A stretch of 53,686 nt of DNA from an uncultured Oscillatoriales cyanobacterium (GCA_903893625.1 CAITND010000034.1:1-53686); one strand, 5' to 3'; shown: positions 26,708 to 36,231, numbered from the stretch's first letter. The notes: generated by a model not told the origin, from the sequence alone. Numbers and translations: made by a program.

Positions 26708-26800
26708 ATGATCAAGCATTTTCAACAATGGTTATATAGTCCATCTGGTAATGGTTTTGAAAAAGTAGTTAGATTAGGTAAGATTTATGGATTCTATTAG
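26708..26800 (+). CDS. possible 30-residue leader ORF overlapping the ATPase start
   Basis: A frame from the ATG at 26708 (MIKHFQQWLYSPSGNGFEKV, then ten more residues) ends at a TAG at 26798-26800, 11 bp past the ATG of the ATPase gene. It has no clear ribosome site. It could couple translation of the cassette or be chance; no homology is recognised. Confidence 0.2.
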   Translation: MIKHFQQWLYSPSGNGFEKVVRLGKIYGFY

Positions 26801-28352
26801 AGTTGAAAGATTACGCTGTTTATCTGATACTGGTGATATAAAAATCAAGCCTTTAACAGTTCTTCTTGGACAAAATAGTTCAGGTAAAAGTAGCTTTCTC
26901 CGTGTTTTTCCACTTTTAAAGCAAAGTGTAGAGTCCAGAACAACTGGCCCTATTTTGTGGTCAGGTGATTTAGTTGATTTTGGAATTTTTCATGATGCTC
27001 ACAAGAAGAATTCTGATAATAATATTGCTTTCTCTTTTAATTTTAAATTAATTAATCTCAGCTTTATTTTAATTGATATATACTTAACAATTCAGGTAAC
27101 AGAATATAAAGAAAAACAGACAACTAGAACTAGCAAAATAGATTTGAAGTTTGAAGATTCACAAATTGAATTAGAGTTTGACGAAAATCAATGTGTCACT
27201 AGGTTTTATGTGAATTCCCTGAATATTTTAGATTTTGGCTATAAATATGGTGCTCAAAAAATTTATAGTCATTCATTATTACCAATAATTAGTGAAGAAA
27301 CCGATGAAAATCTATACAATAAATCAAACAATTTGTTTTTAATTCTTGTAAATTCAGAATCATTTACAGGTTTATTTAATGCTTTAACTGAGCATATAAA
27401 TAAATATCTTCTTCCAAGCAATGAACCCACTATTATATATACATTTTTTCAGTCTTTTGCGGGTTTAAACAGTTCAGAAAATTTATTAAAACATATTCAG
27501 AACAATAACTTTTTTGCTAAATATTGGAAACAAGAAACTAGGCAATGGACAATTGAGACTGAAGATTTTAAAAAATTAAGAGATCTAATCATTGCTAATG
27601 CTCTTCCTATAATTCTTAAAAATTGTGACGACACTTTAACTAACTTATCACAGCAAATGAGTTATATTGGGCCAGTGCGGGCAACAGCAGAACGATCTTA
27701 TCCACACCAAGATTTAGCAGATGATCAAGTGGATCATCAAGGAAAAAATCTAGCAATTTTTTTACGAAATCTAACTGATAAACAGAGACAAACTTTTTCA
27801 GAATGGACTTTAGAAAACTTTGGTTTTGAACCTTCAATTCAAACTAGCCTTGGAAACATTTCTTTGCTGATCAAATCTAAGAATTTTAATGAATATCTCA
27901 ATATTGCTGATACTGGGTTTGGTTTTTCACAAGTTCTTCCGATTATTACTCAATTATGGTTATTAAGTGTATTTCCAAAATCTAAAACTCAATTAATACC
28001 TAAGTCTCTTAATGAAGTAACAGGAATAGTAACTTATGCCATTGAACAACCTGAGTTACATCTTCATCCTCGCTTACAGGGAACTTTAACAGATGCCTTC
28101 GTTACAGCGATTAACACAGCGAGAAACAATGATATTGATTTACGTTTAGTGATTGAAACCCACAGTGAAGTATTAGTCAATCGACTGGGACATTTAGTAG
28201 CCGAGAAAAAAATCTCTCCTGATGATATTAATATTGTTTTGTTTGAACCTTCTGAAGAATCTGGAGAAATACAAGTCAGAACTTCTCAATTTGATGCTGA
28301 GGGATATTTGGAAAATTGGCCATTAGGCTTCTTTGAAATGGAGCTTGTATAG
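26787..28352 (+). CDS. AAA ATPase of SMC/OLD-like type (DUF3696-like), first gene of a two-gene cassette
   Basis: This 521-residue protein has Walker A GQNSSGKSS at residues 28-36, a signature-like TGFGFSQVLPI near 375, Walker B YAIEQPELHLHP near 420 and the H-loop ETHSE at 457-461. It ends GYLENWPLGFFEMELV, like DUF3696 proteins. The large middle, residues 55-290, is poorly conserved and would carry the coiled or target-sensing part. ATPases of this class drive defence systems such as PARIS, Septu and AbiL together with a nuclease partner. The stop TAG directly abuts the ATG of the next gene. The function here is inferred. Confidence 0.8.
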   Translation: MDSIRVERLRCLSDTGDIKIKPLTVLLGQNSSGKSSFLRVFPLLKQSVESRTTGPILWSGDLVDFGIFHDAHKKNSDNNIAFSFNFKLINLSFILIDIYLTIQVTEYKEKQTTRTSKIDLKFEDSQIELEFDENQCVTRFYVNSLNILDFGYKYGAQKIYSHSLLPIISEETDENLYNKSNNLFLILVNSESFTGLFNALTEHINKYLLPSNEPTIIYTFFQSFAGLNSSENLLKHIQNNNFFAKYWKQETRQWTIETEDFKKLRDLIIANALPIILKNCDDTLTNLSQQMSYIGPVRATAERSYPHQDLADDQVDHQGKNLAIFLRNLTDKQRQTFSEWTLENFGFEPSIQTSLGNISLLIKSKNFNEYLNIADTGFGFSQVLPIITQLWLLSVFPKSKTQLIPKSLNEVTGIVTYAIEQPELHLHPRLQGTLTDAFVTAINTARNNDIDLRLVIETHSEVLVNRLGHLVAEKKISPDDINIVLFEPSEESGEIQVRTSQFDAEGYLENWPLGFFEMELV

Positions 28353-29483
28353 ATGCTGATTAATATTCATCAATCTGTTTTTGATAATAATGATATTTGG
28401 AATGATCCAGAAACTATTCCCGCTTTAGAAAATTTAGCAAATGCGGTTCGGGAAGGTAAGCATTTGGTGATTTCAGATAGGGAAACTTTAAAAATAATTA
28501 CCCAATGTCAAGACTTATCTAAAACGACACGAGTTATTTATAATATGCTTTACAATAAATTTTCTGAGTTGAGATCCTATCTTTCTGTTGTAACAAGATA
28601 CATTGAAATTACTGATCTTTTAGAACCAACATTAAGTTCTTTATCCGGTAAAGAAGTTATTCAAGTTCCTTTAAATTTTTTTGAGAATACGGAGTCAATA
28701 CAAAAAACAATACTTCTTTGTGAAAATAGCAATGATACTTCTTTTTATCAAACTATAGCTAGAGTTTATGTAATATGGAAAAACACTAATATTAATATCA
28801 AGTTAGAGTTTGAACCTAGAGGTGGTGGTGGTAATACAATTGATACTGAGTATGATAATATTCAAAAAATAACAAAGCGTTTCTGTCTGTGTATTTTAGA
28901 TAGTGATCGAATTTCTTCTGAAGGAAAGCTAGGGAGTACCGCAGCACGAATTTATCAAAATCAAAATTCACAGTTTTTCAGGACAAAAGTTTTGATCCTT
29001 GATGTACACGAAATTGAGAATTTAATCCCTAATTCAATTTTACTGGAAATTTGCTCAGGGAATCAACAACGAGAAGACGCAATGAAAAGAATTAAAACAC
29101 TTCAAGAAATTAGTGGAGATCAGATAAAACATTTTTTAGATATCAAAGAAGGAACGTTAATGTATAAAATCTTTAATTCTACTAACCCAAAGGATAAATT
29201 ATTCTGGGAAAGTAATGTTTTGGCAATCAATACAATTTTAAAATGTATAAATGATGATTGTCTAGCTGATTGGAAATGTAATAAGAGTAAAAGTAATTGT
29301 CAATGTCGAATTTCATTAGGATTTGGAGAAAGTACGCTTGCTAATACTATTAAATATTTTTTTGAGAAAACGGAACCCCATAAAATTGCTAGAGAATTTA
29401 ACAATGATATGAAGCCAGAATGGGAAAAAATTGGACAGGTCGTAGTAGATTTTTGTATTGCTCACAGTCCAATCCGTGCTTGA
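28353..29483 (+). CDS. TOPRIM-like partner protein of the ATPase (putative nuclease effector)
   Basis: This 376-residue protein starts at the base after the ATPase stop. The centre has a TOPRIM-like series: ILLCENSNDTSFY with Glu124, a glycine run RGGGGNTID near 163, CILDSDR with Asp183 and Asp185, and DVHEIENLIP with Glu220 and Glu222. That order (E, then DxD, then an acidic ENLIP-like motif) is seen in DUF4435/OLD-type TOPRIM effectors. An N-terminal alpha/beta domain of about 110 residues and a C-terminal Cys cluster (CNKSKSNCQC), possibly metal-binding, are unassigned. The nuclease role is inference. Confidence 0.65.
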   Translation: MLINIHQSVFDNNDIWNDPETIPALENLANAVREGKHLVISDRETLKIITQCQDLSKTTRVIYNMLYNKFSELRSYLSVVTRYIEITDLLEPTLSSLSGKEVIQVPLNFFENTESIQKTILLCENSNDTSFYQTIARVYVIWKNTNINIKLEFEPRGGGGNTIDTEYDNIQKITKRFCLCILDSDRISSEGKLGSTAARIYQNQNSQFFRTKVLILDVHEIENLIPNSILLEICSGNQQREDAMKRIKTLQEISGDQIKHFLDIKEGTLMYKIFNSTNPKDKLFWESNVLAINTILKCINDDCLADWKCNKSKSNCQCRISLGFGESTLANTIKYFFEKTEPHKIAREFNNDMKPEWEKIGQVVVDFCIAHSPIRA

Positions 29484-29496
29484 ATTTTAAGCATAC

Positions 29497-29530
29497 AATA
29501 AAAATAAGCCCTGAACTTAAGTTCGGGCTT
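29497..29530 (-). terminator. terminator of rplI
   Basis: AAGCCC-T-GAAC / GTTC-GGGCTT forms a stem at 29506-29530 with a TTAA loop. Read on the minus strand it is followed by TATTTTTATTG, so it should end the rplI transcript 46 bp after its stop. It lies between rplI and the convergent TOPRIM-like gene. Confidence 0.75.
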
Positions 29531-29575
29531 AGGGGGAAACCTGTTAAAATCGGTTAAATTGAGTCCAATAAAAAT

Positions 29576-30034
29576 TTACAGGGAAACCACTTCAACTTCT
29601 ACATCAGCCGTTACTTCAGTATGTAACTTAATATGGGCTTTATAGGTTCCTAATTTGCTGATACTGGGGAGAGTAATTTCTCTGCGATCAACTTCTTGAC
29701 CAATGGTTTGTTGAATCAATTCTGCTAATTCTTTTTCTGTAACAGTACCAAAAATTGCGTTTTCTTCCCCAACTTGTTTGGCAATTTTGAACACACCCAC
29801 TGCTTCTAGGGCTTGTTTCTGAGTTTCAGCTTGTTGTTTCAGTTCCAGTTGGCGTTGACGTTCTTCTTCCCGACGCCGTTCTACCTGTCTGAGAATACCA
29901 GGGGTGGCCCGAACTGCGATACTCTGAGGGAGCAAATAGTTACGAGCATAACCAGGGGCGACTTCTACGAGATCCCCATTTTTTCCGAGTTTACTGACAT
30001 CCTTCGTCAGAACCACTTGAATACGCTTCGCCAT
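29576..30034 (-). CDS. rplI: 50S ribosomal protein L9
   Basis: This 152-residue protein is standard length for L9. The N-terminal domain [20 protein letters not shown] and [13 protein letters not shown] is followed by the long Glu/Gln/Arg connecting helix (about residues 50-80) and the C-terminal domain ([13 protein letters not shown]). It binds 23S rRNA at the base of the L1 stalk. In many bacteria rplI is followed by dnaB; here dnaB is 2.9 kb further on the same strand with the divergent ATPase cassette between. Confidence 0.98.
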   Translation of the reverse strand: MAKRIQVVLTKDVSKLGKNGDLVEVAPGYARNYLLPQSIAVRATPGILRQVERRREEERQRQLELKQQAETQKQALEAVGVFKIAKQVGEENAIFGTVTEKELAELIQQTIGQEVDRREITLPSISKLGTYKAHIKLHTEVTADVEVEVVSL

Positions 30035-30190
30035 GATCAGTTCCTATATTTTTTTTAACCCAAACACTCTATATTAACGAAATTCGGGTGCGATCGCAAG
30101 TCCATGATTAACTTATCCCTGTTTAGGATACTTGTGATTGCGTAGTACAATACAAACTCAGTTGGGTCATGATTCACCTCGGAGGCTGCT

Positions 30191-30430
30191 ATGCAGAGTA
30201 TTCAGTTCAAAGGACGTATTGGTGAGGACGGAATATTACGGGTACAAATGCCAGCAGAATTTAAAGATAGAGACTTAGAAGCTATTGTTATCTTTCAAGC
30301 TTCTAGTGAAACCCTAAAAACCGAAAATTGGCAACCTGGGTTTTTTGAGGAGGTAATTGGTGGCTGGGTAGGTGAACCCTTAGTCCGAGAAAATCAAGGA
30401 CAATATGAAATTAGGGAGAATTTGTTTTGA
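30191..30430 (+). CDS. small antitoxin-like protein of a VapBC-type pair
   Basis: This 79-residue protein has a beta-rich N-terminus (IQFKGRIGEDGILRVQMPAE, near AbrB-like in style) and an acidic, Trp-rich tail that could wrap a PIN toxin. GGAGG sits five bases before the ATG. Its TGA overlaps the TTG start of the PIN gene. Small proteins of this sort directly upstream of PIN genes are their antitoxins; the identification rests mostly on position. Confidence 0.75.
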   Translation: MQSIQFKGRIGEDGILRVQMPAEFKDRDLEAIVIFQASSETLKTENWQPGFFEEVIGGWVGEPLVRENQGQYEIRENLF

Positions 30431-30828
30431 GTTACTTACTCGATACTAATGTTTGTATTAAACTCCTGAATAATAATATTCCTGCCGTAACTCATCGATT
30501 AGCTTCTCAACAGCCAGAGGATATTTATTTGTGTACTGTTGTGCAGTTTGAACTTTATTATGGTGCATATCGAAGCAGTCAACTAGAGCGCAATTTAGCC
30601 ATATTAAACCGTTTTTTTCAACAATTTACGATTTTGCCTTTGAATGAAAAATCGGCTGAAATAGCAGGAAAAATTCGCGCCCAATTAACAGATTCAGGAA
30701 CACCAATTGGCCCCTATGATGTGCAAATTGCGGCGATCGCTTTAGCTAAAAATTTAATTCTAGTCACTCACAATACAACAGAATTTAGTCGAGTCCCCAA
30801 CTTGCAAATTGAAGATTGGGAACTCTGA
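30427..30828 (+). CDS. vapC: PIN-domain ribonuclease toxin (VapC-like)
   Basis: This 133-residue protein has the PIN acidic set: Asp6 in YLLDTNVCI, Glu in VVQFELYYGA, Asp in GPYDVQIAAIAL and the terminal VTHNTTEFSRVP. VapC toxins cleave tRNA or rRNA and are neutralised by the upstream protein. The start is a TTG at 30427 within the antitoxin stop (TTGA) with AGGGAG upstream, implying tight coupling. It ends 8 bp before the convergent gloB gene. Confidence 0.9.
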   Translation: MSYLLDTNVCIKLLNNNIPAVTHRLASQQPEDIYLCTVVQFELYYGAYRSSQLERNLAILNRFFQQFTILPLNEKSAEIAGKIRAQLTDSGTPIGPYDVQIAAIALAKNLILVTHNTTEFSRVPNLQIEDWEL

Positions 30829-30835
30829 TTTACCG

Positions 30836-31609
30836 TTAAAATTGATCCTTCATACCGCGTAAACGGGCAAAAGTTTGAATGGGATCTTGGCTATTCGTCG
30901 CAGACTGAAGACTGGGAACATCCCAACGCAAAAAAGGGTTCGTGCGTTTTTCTAAACCAATATTTGAGGGAATTGTGGCTTGATTTTGACTGCGAGCAAC
31001 CTTGACATCTTGGAAACGATCCTGTAAGTCTCGATTGTCAGCATCTACTGTTAAGGCAAATTTTAAGTTATTGAGGGTGTATTCGTGGGCGCACCAGACT
31101 CTAGTAGTTTCGGGGAGACTGCGGAATTTATTTAGGGAAGTCACCATTTGTTGAGGAGTTCCTTCAAATAAACGACCACATCCCCCCGCAAATAGGGTAT
31201 CTCCACAAAATAAATCTCCAGGTTGATCGGAATGTTGGGGCGGAAAATAATAGGCAATGTGGGCTTTTGTATGACCAGGAACAAACAAGACAGTCCCAAT
31301 TTGATCCCCAAATTGAACGCGATCGCCCTCTTTTAAAAATATCATTTGACCGGGAATTCTGCCTCGATCTTCTGCTCCTCCATAGACAGTAAGATTAGGA
31401 TAGTGTTGGATGAGTTGAGTATTTCCGCCAACGTGATCGCTGTGATGGTGGGTGTTAAAAATTGCAACTAATTCGGCTCCTAATGTCTGTAAATGTTGTA
31501 AAACAGGATAGGCTTCTGCGGGATCAACAACGGCGGCAATCTTCCGATGGGGATCATGCAGTAAAAAAATATAATTATCAGAGAGGACTGGAATTCGTTC
31601 AATTTGCAT
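30836..31609 (-). CDS. gloB: hydroxyacylglutathione hydrolase (glyoxalase II)
   Basis: This 257-residue metallo-beta-lactamase-fold enzyme hydrolyses S-lactoylglutathione to lactate and glutathione in methylglyoxal detoxification. It has [10 protein letters not shown] (THxHxDH metal motif), [27 protein letters not shown] and the C-terminal substrate-binding part with EKRTNPFLR. The ATG at 31609 has AGGAG at nine bases; a TTG three codons earlier lies too near that site. The product is cytosolic. Confidence 0.95.
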   Translation of the reverse strand: MQIERIPVLSDNYIFLLHDPHRKIAAVVDPAEAYPVLQHLQTLGAELVAIFNTHHHSDHVGGNTQLIQHYPNLTVYGGAEDRGRIPGQMIFLKEGDRVQFGDQIGTVLFVPGHTKAHIAYYFPPQHSDQPGDLFCGDTLFAGGCGRLFEGTPQQMVTSLNKFRSLPETTRVWCAHEYTLNNLKFALTVDADNRDLQDRFQDVKVARSQNQATIPSNIGLEKRTNPFLRWDVPSLQSATNSQDPIQTFARLRGMKDQF

Positions 31610-31740
31610 AAAAAGCAATCTCCTGGGACGATTTGATCAGGGTTTAGAAGAGTTAATATTTCGTGGGGTGTGTGTCAGTAGTTTAGCAAATCTTCTCGTA
31701 AAATTCAGTTAACGCTTAAATCACAGAGGTGACAATTAAG

Positions 31741-31950
31741 ATGCTCTGGACAATTCAAACTCGCTCTAAAATCTCAATTCCTCAAATGACAGATCGAATT
31801 ATCAATTCCGGTCAATTGAGTCATACTGAGTATTTGAGGTTAACCTCTGCTATTTTATCCGATAAAGATATTACTGAGTCTGAACGCAACCAAATTAATC
31901 GAGTTTTTGATTATGTCCAAACGGGTCGGCTCAAATTTAATGATATTTAA
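31741..31950 (+). CDS. small conserved hypothetical protein
   Basis: A 69-residue helical protein (MLWTIQTRSKISIPQMTDRI, then a second helix SHTEYLRLTSAILSD and a third SERNQINRVFDYVQTGRL). The ATG at 31741 lies nine bases after GAGGTG and is preferred to the GTG at 31729. It resembles small cyanobacterial proteins found in many copies; the function is unknown. It precedes the GT2-GtrA gene by 69 bp. Confidence 0.65.
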   Translation: MLWTIQTRSKISIPQMTDRIINSGQLSHTEYLRLTSAILSDKDITESERNQINRVFDYVQTGRLKFNDI

Positions 31951-32019
31951 TTTTTGTTTAAGGAAACCCAGGAAACAGTTCGCAGGTAGAATAATTCTAA
32001 TCTGAGGATTACCTCAGTC

Positions 32020-33270
32020 ATGATCAATTCTATTCAATCAATACTTAATGAGGTCAAACCCCCGATGAATTTTCCTGAAATGAGTACGCTTCTTCCTGTA
32101 CCAACAGGTCTGTTACAGATTCCTACACAAGCTGCTATTCCAACAGAATTGGGTGAGTTTGCGATTCGATTATCCTTGGTAATTCCTACCTATAAGGAAA
32201 GTGAAAATGTTAGGGCAATTGTTCAACAGTTAACTGAGTTATTAGAAGCAACAATTCCCAATGAATATGAGTTAATTATTGTGGATGATGATAGCCCGGA
32301 TTTAACTTGGAAGGTGGCGGCAGAGTTAATGCCTGAATTTCCCCAATTACGGGTGATGCGACGTCAGGAAGAACGGGGATTATCAACAGCTGTAATTAGG
32401 GGTTGGCAAGTGGCGAGAGGGGAAATTTTAGGGGTAATTGATGCCGATTTACAACATCCTCCAGAAAGTTTATTACAACTTTTAGGAGAAATAGAACAGG
32501 GTGCAGATTTAGCCGTTGCTAGTCGTCATGTTGAAGGCGGTGGAGTCAGTGATTGGAGTGTAATTCGACGGTTTTTGTCGAGAGGGGCGCAGGTTTTAGG
32601 ATTAATTATTTTACCCGGTGTTATTGGTCGAGTATCCGATCCGATGAGTGGGTATTTTATGGTTAGACGGGAAGCAATTGCTGGAAAAATACTTGATCCC
32701 ATTGGCTATAAAATCTTAATTGAAGTGTTGGGTCGGGGTCAAATTCGTTGGGTGGGAGAAGTCGGTTATGTTTTCCAAGAACGCTTAGAAGGGGAAAGTA
32801 AAGTGACTTGGAAACAATATATTGAATATTTACAACATTTAGTTAAATTACGTTTATCCAGATGGCCTGTAATGCGGTTTCTGCGGTTTGGAGTTGTGGG
32901 GTTTAGTGGGGTTTTTGTGGATATGGGAGTGTTTTATCTCTTTTATACTGTTCTGGGTTTCGCTTTAACCCGCAGTGCCATATTCTCAGCCGAAGTAGCG
33001 ATTATTAATAATTTTATCTGGAATGATCTTTGGACATTTGGAGATATTTCTAGCCATCAACAAGGCATGAGAAAACGGGTTAAACGATTTTTGAAGTTTA
33101 ACATAATTTGTTTATCCGGGTTGATTTTAAATGTGTCGCTGGTGAATCTCCTATTTAATGTGTTTGGAATGAATGCCTATTTAGCGAAAGTAATTGCGAT
33201 CGCTATTGTGACTTTTTGGAATTTTTGGCTGAATTTAAAATTGAGTTGGCGGGTAACAGAAGTTAAGTAA
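32020..33270 (+). CDS. polyprenol-phosphate GT2 glycosyltransferase fused to GtrA domain
   Basis: This 416-residue protein has an N-terminal GT2 catalytic domain, about residues 50-275 (LVIPTYKESENV, LIIVDDDSPDLTW, GVIDADLQHPP with the metal DxD, and SGYFMVRR), resembling dolichol-phosphate mannose synthase. A C-terminal GtrA-type domain of four membrane helices follows, about 285-410 (RFLRFGVVGFSGVFVDMG, NFIWNDLWTFG). It should load a sugar on a polyprenyl phosphate at the cytoplasmic face and aid flipping for wall or exopolysaccharide glycosylation. It has no linked sugar-synthesis genes here. Confidence 0.92.
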   Translation: MINSIQSILNEVKPPMNFPEMSTLLPVPTGLLQIPTQAAIPTELGEFAIRLSLVIPTYKESENVRAIVQQLTELLEATIPNEYELIIVDDDSPDLTWKVAAELMPEFPQLRVMRRQEERGLSTAVIRGWQVARGEILGVIDADLQHPPESLLQLLGEIEQGADLAVASRHVEGGGVSDWSVIRRFLSRGAQVLGLIILPGVIGRVSDPMSGYFMVRREAIAGKILDPIGYKILIEVLGRGQIRWVGEVGYVFQERLEGESKVTWKQYIEYLQHLVKLRLSRWPVMRFLRFGVVGFSGVFVDMGVFYLFYTVLGFALTRSAIFSAEVAIINNFIWNDLWTFGDISSHQQGMRKRVKRFLKFNIICLSGLILNVSLVNLLFNVFGMNAYLAKVIAIAIVTFWNFWLNLKLSWRVTEVK

Positions 33271-33275
33271 TCTAT

Positions 33276-33359
33276 TATAGCGCTACCAATTAAGGTTAGG
33301 ACACTTCTAAATCCTGAAACTAATTCCCTGTTCCCTGTTCCCTGTTCCCTAGCGCTATA
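33276..33359. repeat. inverted repeat TATAGCGCTA flanking a TTCCCTG tandem array
   Basis: TATAGCGCTA at 33276-33285 and TAGCGCTATA at 33350-33359 form a perfect 10-bp inverted repeat. Between them TTCCCTG is repeated four times in tandem at 33324-33351 (last copy ends in A). TTCCCTG-type runs also occur near 5051 and 37301, so this is a dispersed element. Confidence 0.75.
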
Positions 33360-33368
33360 TATAGACTT

Positions 33369-33406
33369 GGCGATCGCTCTTTAACCTCCCCAAAAAAGCG
33401 ATCGCC
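33369..33406. terminator. hairpin terminator between convergent GT2-GtrA and gldA
   Basis: GGCGATCGCT at 33369-33378 pairs with AGCGATCGCC at 33397-33406; each arm contains a HIP1 octamer. There is a short A-rich run before the right arm. It lies between two convergent genes and may stop both. Confidence 0.6.
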
Positions 33407-33428
33407 ACTTAATTATGAGAAAATCAGC

Positions 33429-34523
33429 TTAGAATTGTTTCCGTCTTCGTCCCTCTGCATCAGCAGTTAACATCGCTGCCAGCACCGTTTCTGGGCTGAT
33501 TTCACAAGGTTCATTATGAATGGTTTCACCCGTCCCACAAGCTCGCTCTGCGGCTAACCATAAGCGATCACGACTGACTCCCTCTAGTCCGATATCCGCT
33601 AAAGTCGTAGGCAGTCCGATGGACTCACAAAAACTAAATACCCGATCAATCACTGGACTAGGGCGATCCGTTAAAATTAACATCGCCAGAACCCCAAAGG
33701 CCACTTTTTCACCGTGCCAGAATTTCTGAGTTTCTTCTAAAACCGTAAACCCATTATGAATCGCATGGGCTGCCGCCAGTCCACCACTTTCAAAACCGAG
33801 CCCACTCAGTAACGTATTCGCTTCGATAATCCGTTCTAAGGCGGGAGTCACCACCTGTTGTTCACAGGCTATTTTCCCATAAACGCCATATTCGAGCAAG
33901 GTTTCGTAACACAAATGAGCCAAACTAAAGGCAGTCATCGGCCCCATCCGTCCCGTCATATTTTTAGCCCGTTTAATCTGACAATCTTCGGCTTCAAACC
34001 AGGTAGCGAGGGCATCTCCCATCCCTGCTACCAAGAAGCGTACAGGGGCTTGGGCGATAATATTAGTATCCACTAAAACTAGATCGGGGTTGCGCGGTAA
34101 GACCAGATAACGCTCCCAGACCCCTTCTGGGGTATAAATCACAGATAGGGCACTACAGGGGGCATCGGTGGAAGCAATGGTAGGAACAATAGCGACGGGA
34201 AGTTTGAGTTGATAGGCGGTGGCTTTCGCCGTGTCGATGGTTTTTCCGCCTCCAATACCAACAATTAAATCAACTTGCTGAGTTTTACCCAAACTCACCA
34301 TTCGTTGAATTTCAAGATCGCAACATTCACCTCCAAAACGTTCGAGATAAATCTCGATTTTTCCCTGGGTGAATTCCTCAACAATGGGTTGCAATTTAGG
34401 AAAAATGACTGGCCCCATTATTACCAGGGCTTTGCGACCTAAACGACTTAATTCTTCACCCAGAAACCTGATCGCATGATTGCCTTGAACATATCGGGCC
34501 GGGAAGATAGCTGTAGTAATCAC
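33429..34523 (-). CDS. gldA: glycerol dehydrogenase-like, iron-containing alcohol dehydrogenase family
   Basis: This 364-residue protein matches GldA (about 367 residues). It has PARYVQGNHAIRFLG at the start, NAD-binding GIGGGKTIDTAKA, PTIASTDAPCSAL, and metal ligands Asp in GMGDALATWFE and His residues in AAAHAIHNGF and FWHGEKVAFG. It oxidises glycerol to dihydroxyacetone in the family's usual reaction. The start is the GTG at 34523, six bases after AAGGAG; an upstream GTG at 34550 has no site. It is divergent from zds across 241 bp. Confidence 0.9.
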   Translation of the reverse strand: MITTAIFPARYVQGNHAIRFLGEELSRLGRKALVIMGPVIFPKLQPIVEEFTQGKIEIYLERFGGECCDLEIQRMVSLGKTQQVDLIVGIGGGKTIDTAKATAYQLKLPVAIVPTIASTDAPCSALSVIYTPEGVWERYLVLPRNPDLVLVDTNIIAQAPVRFLVAGMGDALATWFEAEDCQIKRAKNMTGRMGPMTAFSLAHLCYETLLEYGVYGKIACEQQVVTPALERIIEANTLLSGLGFESGGLAAAHAIHNGFTVLEETQKFWHGEKVAFGVLAMLILTDRPSPVIDRVFSFCESIGLPTTLADIGLEGVSRDRLWLAAERACGTGETIHNEPCEISPETVLAAMLTADAEGRRRKQF

Positions 34524-34653
34524 GGTTTGCTCCTTGTTCAAAACGAACACTCTTACTCACCGCAAAAGTCACCGAACGATAAAGAATAACCAACCATAGT
34601 CCCAGTTTATGCCAAACATTATAAACTAGCACTCTTAAATTGTCAATTATTGA

Positions 34654-34727
34654 TAACAATTTGTTACAATCATAAGTCAATGGTCAACAACCCCCACTTT
34701 TGAATGTTCCCGGTTTTTGTTACAATC
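34654..34727. promoter_or_regulatory. repeated TTTGTTACAATC motif in the gldA/zds divergent region
   Basis: TTTGTTACAATC occurs exactly at 34660-34671 and 34716-34727. The first is part of a 13-bp palindrome TAACAATTTGTTA at 34654-34666. Both contain a TACAAT-like -10 box, so they may be promoters or regulator sites serving one or both genes. The function is inferred from position and repetition. Confidence 0.4.
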
Positions 34728-34764
34728 TGTAAACAAACGCTTAAGGTAAAGGGCAGTCTAACAA

Positions 34765-36231
34765 ATGCGGGTTGCGATCGCAGGAGCAGGTTTAGCGGGC
34801 ATGACTACGGCAATAGACCTCGTAGATGCCGGACACGAAGTTGAAATTTTTGAATCTCGTCCCTTTGTGGGCGGTAAAGTTAGCAGTTGGATAGACCCCG
34901 ATGGCAACCATATTGAAATGGGGTTGCACGTCTTTTTTGGCTGCTACTATAACTTATTTGAACTGATGCGAAAGGTGGGGGCTATTGACAACCTCCGATT
35001 AAAAGACCATACCCACGTTTTTGTCAATACCGGGGGAAAAACCGGAAGTTTAGACTTTCGCTTCTTTACCGGGGCACCATTTCACGGGTTGAAAGCGTTT
35101 TTCACGACTTCCCAACTCTCGATACTGGATAAATTACAAAATGCCATTGCATTAGGAACTAGCCCCATTGTGCGGGGGCTGGTAGACTTTGAAGGAGCAA
35201 TGAAAACTATCCTAGAATTAGATCGGGTGAGTTTTGCGGACTGGTTTCGCAGTCATGGGGGTTCTGAAGGTAGTTTGAAACGGATGTGGAACCCGATTGC
35301 CTATGCGTTAGGATTTATTGATACTGAGAATATGTCCGCTAGGTGTATGTTAACGATTTTTCTATTTTTTGCCACTAAAACAGAGGCGTCTGTATTGCGA
35401 ATGTTGGAAGGATCTCCAGCCGAATATTTGCATAAACCCATTGTTAACTATTTAGAAGAACGGGGGGTAAAAATTCACACGCGACGTCGAGTTCGAGAAC
35501 TGCAATTTGAGGAAATCGACGGTAAAACTTATATCACCGGAATGATAGTAGCAAAAGAGGATACAGAAGAAACCATTAGTGCAGATGCTTATGTATGTGC
35601 TGGCGATGTTCCTGGTGTACAGAAAATGATTCCTCCCGCTTGGCGAAAATGGCCGGAATTTGACAATATTTATAAATTAGAAACGGTTCCCGTAGCAACA
35701 GTACAACTACGGTTTGATGGTTGGGTGACAGAATTAAATGATCCTGAAAAACGTCAACAACTCAAAGAAGCGGCGGGCATTGATAATTTATTATATACGG
35801 CTGATGCAGATTTCTCCTGTTTTTCAGATTTAGCCTTATCCAGTCCAGCCGATTATTATCGAGACGGACAAGGATCTTTATTGCAGTTAGTGTTAACACC
35901 CGGAGATCCATTTATTAAACAAAATAACGAAGAAATTGCCCATCATGTTTTAAAGCAAGTTCAAGATTTATTTCCCAGTTCACGAGAATTAAATATGACT
36001 TGGTATGGTGTGGTGAAATTAGCTCAATCTTTGTATCGAGAAGCACCGGGAATGGATGCCTATCGTCCGAATCAAAAAACCCCCGTTGCTAATTTCTTTT
36101 TAGCTGGAAGTTACACGCAACAGGATTATATTGATAGTATGGAAGGGGCAACCATTTCGGGACGACAAGCGGCTAAAGCCATATTAGAAACTAGCTTTCC
36201 TCATCTTAAACCCTCTCCTGTCGTTGTTTAA
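34765..36231 (+). CDS. zds: zeta-carotene desaturase (plant type)
   Basis: This 488-residue flavoprotein introduces double bonds at C7 and C7' of zeta-carotene to give lycopene, between phytoene desaturase and carotene isomerase. It has the FAD dinucleotide fold [30 protein letters not shown], abridged as [10 protein letters not shown], the desaturase-specific GGKVSSW and [11 protein letters not shown], and C-terminal [16 protein letters not shown] with the second flavin contact. It should associate with membranes peripherally. An SRPBCC gene follows by 104 bp, an arrangement I recall from other cyanobacteria. Confidence 0.97.
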   Translation: MRVAIAGAGLAGMTTAIDLVDAGHEVEIFESRPFVGGKVSSWIDPDGNHIEMGLHVFFGCYYNLFELMRKVGAIDNLRLKDHTHVFVNTGGKTGSLDFRFFTGAPFHGLKAFFTTSQLSILDKLQNAIALGTSPIVRGLVDFEGAMKTILELDRVSFADWFRSHGGSEGSLKRMWNPIAYALGFIDTENMSARCMLTIFLFFATKTEASVLRMLEGSPAEYLHKPIVNYLEERGVKIHTRRRVRELQFEEIDGKTYITGMIVAKEDTEETISADAYVCAGDVPGVQKMIPPAWRKWPEFDNIYKLETVPVATVQLRFDGWVTELNDPEKRQQLKEAAGIDNLLYTADADFSCFSDLALSSPADYYRDGQGSLLQLVLTPGDPFIKQNNEEIAHHVLKQVQDLFPSSRELNMTWYGVVKLAQSLYREAPGMDAYRPNQKTPVANFFLAGSYTQQDYIDSMEGATISGRQAAKAILETSFPHLKPSPVVV

